Shown here: piece after piece, positions 23,390-34,240 of the stretch
Numbering within the stretch: position 1 is the first letter of the stretch
Layout: each line of letters begins with the position of its first letter
Origin: Plazaster borealis
Taxonomy: Eukaryota; Echinodermata; Asteroidea; Forcipulatida; Labidiasteridae
Direction of reading: 5' to 3'
DNA: 64,000 bases
Assembly: GCA_021014325.1 (NCBI GenBank)
Contig: CM037473.1
Location: 6,637,501-6,701,500 of the forward strand
Notes under the pieces: generated by a model
Database searches by the model: none
Told to the model about the DNA's origin: nothing
What the model saw: the letters and a program-made list of their open reading frames with translations, nothing else
Position numbers and translations under genes: made by a program

Positions 23390-23712
23390 ATAAATCATGC
23401 TAACATGTCAGTATTTTAGTTTTTCTCAAGGGCTTAATCCGTTGAAAATAATAATTAAAAATCATGCACAATTTTCAGCATGTGATCACATTGTCCTCAA
23501 TTTTGGTTGTAACAACCGAAATCAGCCATTGCGTTCTTTTTTTCTTTTTTTTCTTTTTTTTTTTTTTGGGGGGGGGTAGGTTTCCAGATACAGTTTTCTC
23601 GAATATGACTTCATTTCAGATGGTTCTATTATGAACTTTGTCAGTAAGCTTTCAGACTGAAATTAAACAATGATGCTTTTATCCTTACCGAACATGTGTA
23701 CTAATACCTTTA
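23390..23712. repeat. TTAAAGG-type MITE fragment, family 4
   Basis: Shares CATGCACAATTTTCAGCATG, TTTTGGTTGTAACAACC and the right end AATACCTTTAAAG with the copies at 13020 and 53380. The left end is missing, and a T-run plus G-run expands the middle. Confidence 0.6.
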
Positions 23713-23842
23713 AAGAAAACGCGGCGGAATGGCCAGAGCTGGATCGGTCAACAATAATCTCCATTATTTACGATTAAATGAAGACTGCACAAAATGCAAG
23801 TCTTCCCAGTAGGTACCGTCGTTATCTCTGATACCAACCTCG

Positions 23843-24108
23843 TCCCCATGGTTTACTTAATTTCCAACCATGTTTACAATAGTAAACCCTGGGAGGGAAT
23901 CTCCTTACTTGGACCCTGATTGGACAACGACTGGTGTACACAAGTCTAGTGTAAACATGTTAAGTTGTACTTATTTAGTATTGTTCACAGCCAGACTATT
24001 CTAATTTGCATACGTATCGAAATTTTTGGATATGCAAATGATCCAATACCAGGGTGAGAGAGCGGTCATCCTCTTACTGCTCGACACACCCTGGGGACGA
24101 GGTTGCTG
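23843..24108. repeat. MITE with ACCAACCTCGTCCCC ends
   Basis: CCAACCTCGTCCCCATGG at the left is mirrored by CCTGGGGACGAGGTTG at the right. A direct repeat TCAACAATAATCTC flanks at a distance (23747 and 24119), but I cannot say whether it relates to insertion. Confidence 0.65.
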
Positions 24109-24920
24109 TAATACGTAATCAACAATAATCTCTAAAGGACAAGGGACTCTGGGGACAAGGATGCTTATTCGATCTTAACTTTTCAGAAACCACTTTCGTG
24201 GATTCGCGATGGTCACACAGGCGTAAAATTATCGCTCTTCGCAGTTTGTAGAGGACGCTGACACCTCAACAACCATAGACTGCTATGAAAAGGCTTCGCG
24301 TTGCAATTGCAGCATCTGGCGATTATCATCGCGCATCCAACACAAGCGTTTACAATATACATACGTTTTGTGATCGGAGGTGGGCACAAAATTCTTAATT
24401 TTTTGCAGCAACCGGAAGCTGAGGTCAAGTTTAATTATCGGGTTTTCTTCGTTATATTGTTGAATTTATTTTACTTTCATATTTTTTTATCACTAAGTAT
24501 TACATTCCCAACAACATAATTTTTCATGGTCATAAACCACGTTAAAATAAAATAATTGACAAAACAAAATCTTGCCCACGTAAATCTCCATATGGTTGGG
24601 ACCACAATGGTCCCGGAAGTTCAAATATGCGCGAGACTTGCATAGTCACATTGGTAGTGCACGTATAAAAAACTAGAACACTATCGTGGAAGAGTAGGGT
24701 TTTAACCCCGGTGTTTCTGGTTCACATAGCAAGCACCCTTGTTTACAGATTTCCTCAGGCTTGAGATTAAGTTCACTTAATGAGGCATCCTTGGTTTCAT
24801 TACCAGAAATATATAATAATAATAACTAGATTTTATACATTGGTATACATTCTCTTAATTTCTCTTTGCAAGTTTCCTTACTCCAAAGATATGTCTCAGA
24901 TGGATTTACTTCTTCGGAAG

Positions 24921-27900
24921 TCACGGACGCATCGAATTAGAAAAGGCTTGCTGAACTTCATCGTACGCCGGGTTGAGACGTTTGATCACTCGGTCCTTCC
25001 AGGCCGCTAGCTTGGGGTGGCTCGCCAGTATGTCACTCCGTTGAATGGGAACAATGTGCCCTATCTATGTCCAAGAAAAGACGTATTAAAAAATGTCAGT
25101 TGAAAACAAAATAATAAACAATGGCTTATTCAATCACTGCAGTATTTTCTTAAAAAATATAACTAGATAAAATTAGACCTTTAAAGGTATCGTATACACG
25201 TTTGGTAATGACTCAAAACAAATATTAACATAAAAACTTACTTGGTAACAAGCAACGGATAGCTGTTGATAGTATAAAACATTGCAGGAAACGACTCCCT
25301 CTGAAGTAACGTAGTTTTTGAGAAAGAGGTAATTTCTCACTAAAATAATAAAAACTTCTTGCAAGAAGTTTTTATTCCTATCTGAAAGCACACAAATTTG
25401 AACAACAAGGGCGTTTTTTCTTTCATCATTTTCTTGCAACTTCGATGACCAATTGAGCCCAAATTTTCACAGGCTTGTTATTTTATACATATGTTGGGAT
25501 ACACCAAGTGAGAACACTGGTCTTTGACAATTTCCAAACGTGTTCAGTGCCTTTAAGGAACCACTTCATATAATATAAATTAGCAACGCCTCAGCCATCT
25601 TCAACGCACATTATTATACAAAATAAATCTCCTTGCATATTTTGACCTCCTTCATCTCAGTTCCTCACCTCTGAAATGACACATATGTCCGCTATGCTTA
25701 TCTCACCGCCGAATAGATATTCATCATCCCCAAGAAATGTCCTTTCCACACGTCCAAGTACTTCATCAAGGTACTCGTAATCTTTGACGAGTTTTTCTTC
25801 GTCTGCTGGCTTTCCAAGTAACAATAGGTTCCAGACCTTGGGAAATAATCAAAACACCTTCTGTGAGAAAAAAACACGTTCACTGTACTTCAAGTCCTGA
25901 CGACAGTATTAAAAATACAGCGTGTGTGCCTTTTTTAAGGGTCGATCTGTATACGTTCGGTAATGACTCTGAATTGAATGGCAATAAAAACTTACTAGGT
26001 AAGAAGTACAGCAGCTTTGGATAGTATAATACATTTCACTTCGAAGTACTGTGGTTATGAAAAAGATAACACTTGTTATCCCCCAAAATTTGAATCTGAG
26101 AGGCGATACTGACAGTTACGCTTCTCAGATTGTGTATTCCAATTGCAGATTATTCTTCCTGCGTGGACATAACCGCTCCAGATTTCGGCAATATCTCAAA
26201 AACGCTACAACCTTTTGAAATGAAATTTTTACAGGTTGTTTTATGGTATACAACTATATAGGATTGTAACCAACAGTGAGTTCCAGATACCAAACGTATA
26301 CAAGCCCTTCAATGAATTGGTATGAGGGCTGAAACGTAAACAAAGCCCACTTTGGACCAACATCTAATATTGCCATGTACGATTGTGGGGGACAACTAAG
26401 TTCATACTCTTTACCTGCTCGTGTCTGATGGTCGTTACCCCCTTCCGAAGAGCAGTGTGGTGCCAGTCCAGATACTCATCCACTTTCGCTCGGGCCTTCA
26501 ACTCCGCCGGGTACCAGTGATCGGCGACCTTGTGCTTAGCCGCAAGATACTTTATGATCGAAAAGCTGTAGAGAGAAATACATGGAGGAAATTTAACTGT
26601 ATAGGGGGACATTGATGTTTATTGATTGGAGTGTTTTTCGATATAAGTTTGTTTGTGTTGGGGTGTTGGGGTGTTGGGGTGTTTGTTTGTTTGTTTGTAA
26701 TTTCCTATGTACGGATTGTTTGTGCCTCCTGCCGCAAAACAATGTGCCCCCCTGACAAACTTGTTCCACACAAACCAAGGTCTGCTCAGATTGTTGTATT
26801 TAAGCAATGCCTCGAAAAGTGTGGTCCATGAAAAAGAAAGTTGTGCAACGGATTTATTCCACATTTATGCTTACCACTCAGTGAGGGTGAAGTCATCATC
26901 CACGATGCATGGAACTTTCCCGATGGGGTTTATTTTTAGGTAGGCTTCTCCTTTGTGTTCCCCTGCGAATTTAAAAACATTTTTACTTAAAACACTGTGT
27001 GGAACCGCAAGGTTTAAGGCCGTGTCTGAAACGGCGACTTCGGCTACAGCTACGGCTAGTTCAGCGCGTCTGTATGTTAAAGAATAGGCAGACGCGTGCG
27101 ATCTAGCCTTAGCTGTAGCCGAAGTCGCCGTTTCGGTTTTCGGACACATTCAAGCTTCTGGATATAGTCTCTACGATACATTTTTTAACAATATTTTCCC
27201 CCTCAAGTTGATGTATGAGGGCGCTATATTCTGTGACTTAACATCAAAAGGCAAACTTTTACTCTGGTCTCATCAGGCAATGGCCGTCGGCTGCAACCAA
27301 CAACGTTGAGGAATGAGAGTTTTCGGCTTTCAAGCCAATGCCATAGACACCGTTGAAGCCATTAAATTTGGATACGGCCTTAATTATTAAAGGTATCGTA
27401 CACATTTGGTAATTACTCAAAACAAATATTAGCATAAAAACGAAGCAACGGAGAGCTGTTGATAGTATAACACATTGTAGGAAACGACTCCCCCTCTGAA
27501 GTAACGTAGTTTCTGAGAAAGAGGTAATTTCTCACTAAAATAATAACAACTTCTTGCAAGAAGTTTTTATTCCTATCTGAAAGCACACAAATTTGTACAA
27601 CAAGGGTGTTTTTTCTTCCATCATTTTCTTGCAACTTTGATGACCAATTGAGCCCAAATTTTCACAGGCTTGTTTTTTATGCATATGTTGGGATACACCA
27701 AGTGAGAACACTTGTCTTTGACAATTTCCAAACGTGTTCAGTGCCTTTAAGAAGACACAGTACAAACAAATAAACAGCACCAAATTGGAAAATACCAAGG
27801 AAATCAAAAACCTAACAAGAAAAATATATAATAAAGAAGAATACACCAATCAGTCCCGTGTAATGGGCAAACATTTGTGGGTTTGTTTATATAGCAAAAA

Positions 27901-28128
27901 AGGCAGTACTACCGCAAGTATAATTTGGAAGCTTTGCGGACTAAGTTGGGCATATATTACAATATTATATATATTATAATTGATTTTGCATATTTCTTTT
28001 CACTGAATACACTCACGTTTTACAAATGCCATATTCTTATCTGTGTACGGGATACCAGTGACTTTGCAGAATATATAAACACTGCGACATGGTGGCGATA
28101 AACTGGTGCCATACACCGTCAGGCCCAT
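24921..28128 (-). CDS. GSTT1: Glutathione S-transferase theta-like, GSTT-A (5 coding exons)
   Basis: Exons on the minus strand: 28128-28017, 26962-26875, 26565-26415, 25836-25669 and 25064-24921 (112, 88, 151, 168, 144 bp), all with GT-AG borders and matching phases, giving 220 residues. The N-terminal thioredoxin-like half begins MGLTVYGTSLSPPCRSVY; Ser11 is at the catalytic serine position of theta-class enzymes. KINPIGKVPCIVDDDFTLTE has the cis-Pro. The helical C-terminal domain has KVADHWYPAELKARAKVDEY, then PADEEKLVKDYEYLDEVL, FLGDDEYLFGGEISIADI and HPKLAAWKDRV. Theta GSTs are cytosolic dimers that add glutathione to electrophiles and reduce organic peroxides. Two oddities: the usual Ser after the conserved Glu of the glutathione site is Cys here (codon split TG|C by the intron), and the last residues (FSNSMRP) diverge because of paired one-base indels relative to the other copies. 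A candidate untranslated exon ending in a GTAAGTG donor lies near 29396. Head-to-head with GSTT-B. Confidence 0.93.
25185..25552 (-). mobile_element. TTAA-flanked MITE, family 1
   Basis: In intron 4 of GSTT-A. TTAA lies at 25181 and 25553, and the centre is CTTCTTGCAAGAAG. Ends are AGGTATCGTATACACG and CAAACGTGTTCAGTGCCT. Confidence 0.85.
25945..26313. repeat. Diverged family-1-like MITE
   Basis: ATCTGTATACGTTCGGTAAT and ACCAAACGTATACAAGCCCT form recognisable inverted ends. The interior keeps AAAACTTACTAGGTAAGAAG but has lost the central palindrome of the younger copies. In intron 3 of GSTT-A. Confidence 0.6.
26650..26700. repeat. G-rich (GTTTGTTTGTGTTGGGGT)-type simple repeat
   Basis: Three TTGGGGTG blocks followed by (GTTT)n, in intron 2 of GSTT-A. 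The opposite strand of the same motif makes a longer tract at 28905-29095, and a short one is at 19208-19240. Runs of four G at regular spacing could form a quadruplex. Confidence 0.7.
27018..27150. mobile_element. Near-perfect hairpin MITE (CGGCTACAGCTACGG)
   Basis: GTGTCTGAAACGGCGACTTC with GGCTACAGCTACGGCTAG on the left is mirrored by CTAGCCTTAGCTGTAGCC and GAAGTCGCCGTTTCGG...GGACAC on the right. The loop is about 15 bp between GCGTCTG and CAGACGC. It lies in intron 1 of GSTT-A, just upstream of exon 2. Confidence 0.85.
27391..27746 (-). mobile_element. TTAA-flanked MITE, family 1
   Basis: In intron 1 of GSTT-A. TTAA lies at 27387 and 27747, and the centre is CTTCTTGCAAGAAG. A short deletion is present in the left arm relative to other copies. 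Confidence 0.85.
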
Positions 28129-28196
28129 GGTGATATCAAGGTTAGGTCGAGGTCAACTGCAACAATCAACATTGATAGTTTTCTTATTCCATTTAA

Positions 28197-28530
28197 AGGC
28201 CCTGAACACTATTGGTAAGATCGAAAAACACAAATGTTCACAGATTCACACACAACTTACATGATTTAAAGTAGGTAATGGTCGAAAGGGTTCCTTAAAA
28301 TATTTCTGCCTAACATGCTATCGTTTCTGAGAAATGAGTAAAACAATAGTTTTATCACGCGCGATATTTTGAAAAAACAGGAAACACATAAGGTCTCTTT
28401 TCACTATTTTCTCGCGATTTCGATGACCAATTGAGCTCAAACTTTCACAGGTTTGTTTGTTCATGCATATGTTGAATCACACAAAATGTGGACACTGATT
28501 TTGAGCTGTTGCCAAAAGTGTACAATACCT
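28197..28530 (+). mobile_element. TTAA-flanked MITE, family 3
   Basis: TTAA lies at 28193 and 28531. Ends are AGGCCCTGAACACTATTGG and CCAAAAGTGTACAATACCT. Marks are CATGATTTAAAGTAGGTAAT and GATTTCGATGACCAATTGAG. The element begins about 65 bp upstream of the GSTT-A start codon, at the edge of its inferred leader intron. The second full copy is at 63152. Confidence 0.85.
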
Positions 28531-28599
28531 TTAAAGGTAAGGGTCATAGATTGGATTTTGTCAACGTAATGCTGATTCATTGACAAAATTATAAGGACA

Positions 28600-28770
28600 G
28601 ATACAGTAAAAGTCATAATGTGAAAGTTTAGGCTGAATACAGTGTCTACTTGCTGAGAAAACAGCAAACAACTGTCACGGTATTCCCACAAGAACGTCGA
28701 TGATCCACTGCACTTTAGCGAAGTGACAGCGGGTACCAACCGCATCTCTGCATGGCCACGGTATTCGTGA
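28600..28770 (-). repeat. Dispersed repeat, inverse of 12725-12920
   Basis: GAATACAGTGTCTACTTGCT and GAGAAAACAGCAA mirror the other copy. A 143-codon minus frame (28461-28892) passes through it, but its ends run into the adjacent MITE, so I do not treat it as a gene. Confidence 0.55.
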
Positions 28771-28904
28771 ACAGTCACCAACCCCCAGAAATCTGAATCG
28801 GGATCAGAACTCGCAATCATCCTACGGAGTTTTGTTGACATCTGAAATGCTGTATAAATCCAATCTGCAATGCAAGTGAGATACGAATGCATACAAAAAG
28901 CAAC

Positions 28905-29095
28905 AAACTAACTAACCAACCAACAAACACCCCAACAAACAAACGAAAAACAAACACCTCAACGCCCCAACACCCCAACAAACAAACACCCCAAAACCCC
29001 GTCCAACAAACAAACAAAAACAAACAAACAAAAACACCTCAACAACCCCAACAAACAAACAAACAAACAAACAAACAAACACCCAACCCCAAAAC
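28905..29095. repeat. CAAACAAACACCCCAA simple-sequence tract
   Basis: About 190 bp of (CAAA)n interrupted by ACACCCC and CACCTCAAC blocks. Same motif on the other strand at 26650-26700. The frames through it are low-complexity. Confidence 0.85.
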
Positions 29096-29726
29096 AGGAA
29101 CGTCAACCTGTTTTGTTGTTCTCTGAATGAAATAAAGAACACGCTAAATGATTTTCTGCGTTTGAACACTGTTGAACACTGCATGTTCGTTCATGGAATG
29201 TGTCTGAGTTGACTAATAACAAACTACAATTTGTTGTCTAGTTGACTATAATAACAGACCACAAGTTGTTGTCTAAATGACAATAGTACCTCCGAGCTTA
29301 GTGGGGTACCGGTATAATGTCTGCCTGGTCTGCCACATTTAGGCTATACTACAGTCATGTCATGCTAATCGATCAATAAAAAGCACTACACTTACCGACT
29401 TGAACGTCACGGAATAGTCTTGTCTCATCGAGATTAGTACGTGATTGAATGCAGCAGTAACTTGAAATTCCAGTTTGCTTGCATGCACTTTGACCAACGT
29501 AGGCCGACCCTGGGTATTACAAAAGGTATTTTTGTCGCCAACAGAAAAGAACCAATGTTGTCCTGCCTATATTGAGGGGGGAGGGGGTGGGCTGACAATT
29601 TTACCCTATAGTTGGATAAGACTACAGAGATCAAGGGCCAACTTATAATTATGCCAGTTGGGACAGTTTGTTGTACAAACCTGCATTGACGTTGGATTTT
29701 AGTTTTTTACCGTTCAAATCCTTTGG

Positions 29727-31262
29727 GGTGCACACCACACTAAATAAACTCCCATAGCAACCAATGTAAAATATTCAAAAATGCTCAACAAATATTTAAA
29801 ATCTCTCAGATTCTTGAAAATCAATCAAGTAATATTTGTGTGTACCAAAATGTTTCAAATCAAGATAACGTACAAGTACAATGTGGCAGGGCTCACACTT
29901 TTAAAACACTAGCCTGGCGTACATTGTTCAGTAAAAACTGCTACGGGTTAGTAAAAACCTCTTCTCAGCTTGCCAAGTGGGCTGTGGGCTACTGTGCAAC
30001 CTATACTTCTTGCTTAAAGGAACATTACAGAATTGGGTTTTGCTAACTGGCAGGATAAGCACTTATCCACCATATATGCATAAACTGACAAACCTGTAGA
30101 AGTTTGAGATCGATCGGCCATCTGGGTCACGAGAAAATAGTGAAAAACCGATTACACATTTGCATGTGTTATACAATGCATGAATAAAACGCTCATGAGC
30201 GATGAACTCCAATCGGAAATTAGTTTTCTTTATTTCTCATCAAATATGGCATTTCAGACAGATTTATTTCTAGGGATGTTTTCTACTATCATCATCATTA
30301 GACCGTGTAAGTTTTATGTAAATCTGTGATCATAAAGAAAATTTTAATTACCAGTTTTGTAACGTTCCTTTAAAATGCTAATAATATTTGGTCCTCTCCG
30401 GATGCGAACAATAAAGGTTTAAAATTGTGTTATTTTGTTTTTGGTTTTGTTGAATGTAACTTGGGATAACAATTTTTTAAAGTTTCATATTTAATGAAAT
30501 CTTTGCTAAATCCCCCTTCAAAAATCACCCCCGAAAATGTGCTTTTTCCCAAACCGACTTGCTGCCAATTTTTATGAGGCACTCTTCCATTACGCAAGCC
30601 AAATGGGACCAACTTTAAAGCCTTAATTTATCATATCTCTTCAGAAGGTGAAGCACAGAACCCCCAGGTTCTGGTAAATTGTTATAATTACACAATCTAA
30701 TAATTGCATGACCCCAAAAACGTTATTATTGAAAAAAATTTGAGGGCCTACAAATTATGATTATCAGTTAGGCGCATGAATTTTTGCCTATTTGTTGAGG
30801 TGCACCCACAGTGGCAATAAATAATGGGATATGCGCCAATCTTTACGAGTGAATGTAACCCAACAACCTTTTCTGTAAATCAAATATTTAAAAGGTCATG
30901 GCTTTTAGGGACTGTTGAAAGCTAGTCCAATATTGTGCCCCGATGTTGTTGATTTTCAACCTGGAGCATTTTAGGTAAACTTGACCTCTAAAAAGATGGC
31001 ACCGTTTATTTGCTGTCAAGCGTGAGGCCTTTTGGTTACGATGGAGTCTGGTCAGTTTATTGGATGATGAGCATTGCTCAACTAACGGCTAACCTATACT
31101 TCAAATTGAAAAGAGCAAATAAGTTCAATGTCAACAAATAAATTCGATTATTTTAATTCGAGAGGTTGAGAGACTTCTAAATATTTTCAAAATATTTTGT
31201 TTGATATATAATTTTTAGCATTGGTTGTTATGGGAAGCTTAGTTAGTGTGGTGCACCCAGCT
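29727..31262. mobile_element. About 1.5-kb non-autonomous transposon with GGGGTGCAC ends
   Basis: GGGGTGCACACCACACTAAA followed by CCCATAGCAACCAATG at the left is mirrored at the right by CATTGGTTGTTATGGGAAG and TAGTGTGGTGCACCC. Inner arms (AATATTC.., AAATATTT) also pair. It contains a nested family-2 MITE at 30018-30369. No transposase frame is visible. Homologous ends and interior occur inside the hAT-type element at 48283-49659. Confidence 0.7.
30018..30369 (-). mobile_element. TTAA-flanked MITE, family 2 (inverted, nested)
   Basis: TTAA lies at 30014 and 30370. It carries the family-2 marks CGCTCATGAGCG and ATCGGCCATCTGGGTC. It is inserted within the larger inverted-repeat element spanning 29727-31262. 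Confidence 0.85.
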
Positions 31263-32519
31263 GTGTGTGTGTGGCGCCATCTACCGGCGCATAAGGATAA
31301 AGACAGACACTTGTCTTTACAGGCCCAATTATTTCATTTGATACAATGATTCCATTGGATAAACGTGCAGTGACGTAAGCTTTCCATATCTGTGTTATGA
31401 TTGGTCTGAGGTGATAAGTTTGTCAGCTTGCACTTTCGATCGTCTGCATAATGTTTGTACATGCAAGTAATGTTCCTTTATTCACTATGTGTCAATGTAC
31501 TGGTGAATTGACTGCGAATCTCCGTTGTGAAGTGGATGGGAGGTCAAAGGTACATCTGGCAGGCGGGCAAGGCCGGTATCTGGCGTTATTCACGAGCCTC
31601 GAAGTGTGACATCAGATGTTCAGGCTAGAACTCAACATCTAAGAATCAATACTAGGCTTGTAAACAAAAAGTATATCACAACTGGCGTTTAAAACCCTTA
31701 ACTGCGGGAACTCCCTAGACTATACTTAAATCCTTGAAGGGTCCAATAGATCATACCACACCATCCAATATATATTTAAAATGTTTTCTGTGCATTTCCA
31801 ATGATATTTTACATAAAAGAGACTTCTTTACATGCCCAGCAATTGTCTAGAATTATTTGAGTTCATTAATTACCCAGTAATTGATTTATTTTCCCTGATT
31901 AGCTAACCTTTTAGGGGCGTTGAAATACCCCCCCCCACTTTATCCCGAGGGACAAAAGGGCCAATATTACTAAATATTAATAGATATGTTCATTTCCCAC
32001 TCATTTTTACATCTAAGTGTCTTCTTTACATGCCCAGCTAATATTATTTGAGTCATTTAGCAACCAGTTGGTATATTTCTCTATTTATCTAAGTTCTCAA
32101 TGGCATGGCAATGCCCTTATTTACTACTACACCATCCAATATTTTTCTTGAAAAAAATATACATATATATCTGGGGTCTGACCCCTCCCCCCTCTTAGAT
32201 ATGTGGAATGGTCCATTCTAGGATATCAAGGAATTTGACTCCCCCCAGTCATTAGACTTTGGAGAAATTACTTAATTAGTGATTGTGTGGAATGATTCAT
32301 TGGCCCCTCCCCTCAGTTTAAGGGTTTTAAATTGACCCTGATCTGTGCAGTTTTCTTCCGAAGAGGGGAAATTAATGTCTCTCCAACCCCTCCAACACAC
32401 CCTTGTACACGGGCACACAATCACGTACGTGGGTAGTGAAGGTCAAAGTAGTGCAAATATTGGGGGGGGGGTATGCAAAATGTAAACATTTCAGTTTAAC
32501 AATGTCCATCATTCATTAT
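31263..32519. other. Non-coding stretch, nothing recognised
   Basis: No exon or clear repeat boundary. A loose duplication is visible: CACCATCCAATAT occurs at about 31760 and 32130, and TTTACATGCCCAGC with AATTATTTGAG at about 31830 and 32030, suggesting a degenerate repeat of about 200-370 bp. Confidence 0.4.
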
Positions 32520-32797
32520 TGCTGCATTCGCAGACGTGCTTGCCGCTCGTTAAAACCGTGTCGTGACTATCTATAGTCACGGTTATTGAGCGCTTTCGAA
32601 AGCCACAGTCTTCAATCTATAAATAAACATAGCGAGAATAACCACAGAAAAAGTAGTGCTTTCATTTAGACAACATTGATTTTTGCAAAAGTAAATTCAA
32701 ACCCACTCTTTTGGACAAACCGTATCTTTTTTTTCAAGAACTAATCCTAAACTACCGGGAAAAAACCCGTAATCTTGACGTCTGAGAACAACAACAG
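32520..32797 (+). promoter_or_regulatory. Candidate leader exon of GSTT-B
   Basis: A segment ending GAACAACAACAG before the donor GTAAGCG at 32798 can join to the acceptor TTTTTTGCAG at 33539, which lies 27 bases before the GSTT-B ATG. Upstream is a hairpin, ACCGTGTCGTGACTATCTAT with ATAGTCACGGT. Inference from splice motifs only; no transcription start is visible. Confidence 0.3.
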
Positions 32798-32930
32798 GTA
32801 AGCGTTTTTGTTAGTTTGGATTCGTATTTCACTTGCAGTGCAGATTGGTTTTTAAGCAACACTTTATTGCAGATGACAAGTTCAGTGGGATGGGTGGTTC
32901 TGATGTATAGTTGAACCAAAGGCATTTTAA

Positions 32931-33457
32931 AGGCACTGGACACGTTTGATAATTACTCAAAATATATATTAGCATAAAAACTTACTTGGTAACGCAGCAA
33001 CGGAGAGCTGTTGATACGTAGTATAAAACATTGTGAGAAACGACTCCCTCTGAAGTAACGTAGTTTTTGAGAAAGAGGTAAGTTCTCACTAAAATATTTG
33101 AATCTAAAAAAGACTTCAGGCCTGAAGCCTTTTTCAGGCATCTGAAAGCACACAAAATGTGTGCAACAAGGGTGTTTTTCCTTTCATTAATTTCGTGCAA
33201 CTTCGATTTCCAATTGAGCCCAAATTTCCACAGGTTTGTTATTTTATGCATATGTTGGGATACACCAAGTGAGAATACTGGTCTTTGACAATTTCCAAAC
33301 GTGGCCAGGGGCAGATTTTACAAAGAGATAAGACTATCTGAAGTTAGGACCAGTAACTGGTCTTAACTTAAGACTAGTCCTATCTCCTAGTCTTAGCATT
33401 GCCTATAGGACTATTCCTAAGTTAGGAAAAGTTTGTGAAATCGACCCCAGTGCCTTC
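32931..33457 (-). mobile_element. Family-1 MITE interrupted by a smaller MITE
   Basis: Left TTAA at 32927 and end AGGCACTGGACACGTTTG. The centre is CTTCAGGCCTGAAG. The right arm reads CAAACGTG, is broken at 33305, and resumes AGTGCCTTC at 33449. The broken arm would match ...CGTGTCCAGTGCC of other copies. It lies in the inferred leader intron of GSTT-B. Confidence 0.8.
33308..33448. mobile_element. 140-bp MITE nested in a family-1 MITE
   Basis: Ends GGGGCAGATTTTACAAA and TTTGTGAAATCGACCCC are inverted repeats. The inside is alternating CTAGTCCTA / TAGGACTA motifs. CCAG occurs at both outer edges, so the target duplication is short or ambiguous. Confidence 0.75.
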
Positions 33458-33764
33458 ATTGAATGTCAAGTAAAATCAATCATGGTTCCGTAATGTAGGC
33501 CTACCCTAAATAATGTGGTAGTTGTTGATTTTTTTGCAGTGAATCTCCACCAGCCCTGTGATCGTCATGGGTCTTACCGTGTATGTAGACCATATGTCCC
33601 AACCAAGTCGCAGTGTGTTGTTATTCTGCAAGGTCACTGGTATCCAATACACGGAGAAAGTTGTACATTTGTTCAAAGGTGAGTGTATTAATTGATTCAG
33701 TGATAAAACGATGGATACAACGACCTTAATACTCTATGAAAACTTCCCGATTAAAAGTTTACCA

Positions 33765-33940
33765 TGGATCCGGGTCCCGTGGGGGTCTAACCCATGGTGG
33801 GTCAGTATGACCCGGAATCTGTGTCAAAATGACATAGAAATGGGTCAAACTGACGCAGAATCCGAGTTAAATTCCCATTTTCTAACCACTTTCAGGGTCA
33901 GCCTGACCCAGAAATGGGTCAATTCCCATATAAGGCTTGG
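33765..33940. repeat. Inverted-repeat element (GGGTCAnnntGACCC family)
   Basis: ATCCGGGTCCCGTGGGG, TGGGTCAGTATGACCCGGAA, GAAATGGGTCAAACTGA and CTGACCCAGAAATGGGTC recur in direct and inverted order. A better preserved copy is at 54955-55160, and another begins at 63969 and runs off the window. In intron 1 of GSTT-B. Confidence 0.7.
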
Positions 33941-34146
33941 TCATTGATTGGCGTATTTTTGTTTTGTGTTTGTATTTTTCTTGTTACGTTTTTGATTTTT
34001 TTTTTTGATTTTTTTTTTGATTTTATAGGTTTTCCCGGCCAATTTCAGCAAACAATCATTCAATTTCATTAACACGCATTCAAATTCACGCATTTTCCCA
34101 AATCCATTTATATCTATAGGGTTTCTTTTTAGCTATTAAAATAGGT

Positions 34147-34240
34147 GTTGTAGTCGAGTCCACGACCTTCGAGTCCGAGTCCTGGGTCTCCGAGGGGGAG
34201 GGGAGGCCGGCCTCGAGACCTCCAACACTGCTATTAATGC
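34147..34240. repeat. hAT-like mini-element, relative of 13434
   Basis: Starts GTGTTGTAGTCGAGTC and ends CCAACACTG, with GAGTCCGAGTCCTGGGTC inside. CTATTAA lies beyond both ends (about 34131 and 34241), a plausible but imperfect target duplication. Confidence 0.55.

Noticed and set aside
27535..27849. 104-codon minus-strand ORF, and similar ones at 25173, 55899 and 61496
   Set aside because: All are translations of the family-1 MITE (shared VRNYLFLKNYVTSEGVV phrase), not genes.
28461..28892. 143-codon minus-strand ORF
   Set aside because: Overlaps a dispersed repeat and runs into a family-3 MITE; no start context, splice partner or family.
28817..29184. Thr/Pro/Asn/Gln-rich and Val/Phe/Cys-rich ORFs
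   Set aside because: Low-complexity CAAACACCCC tract read in several frames.
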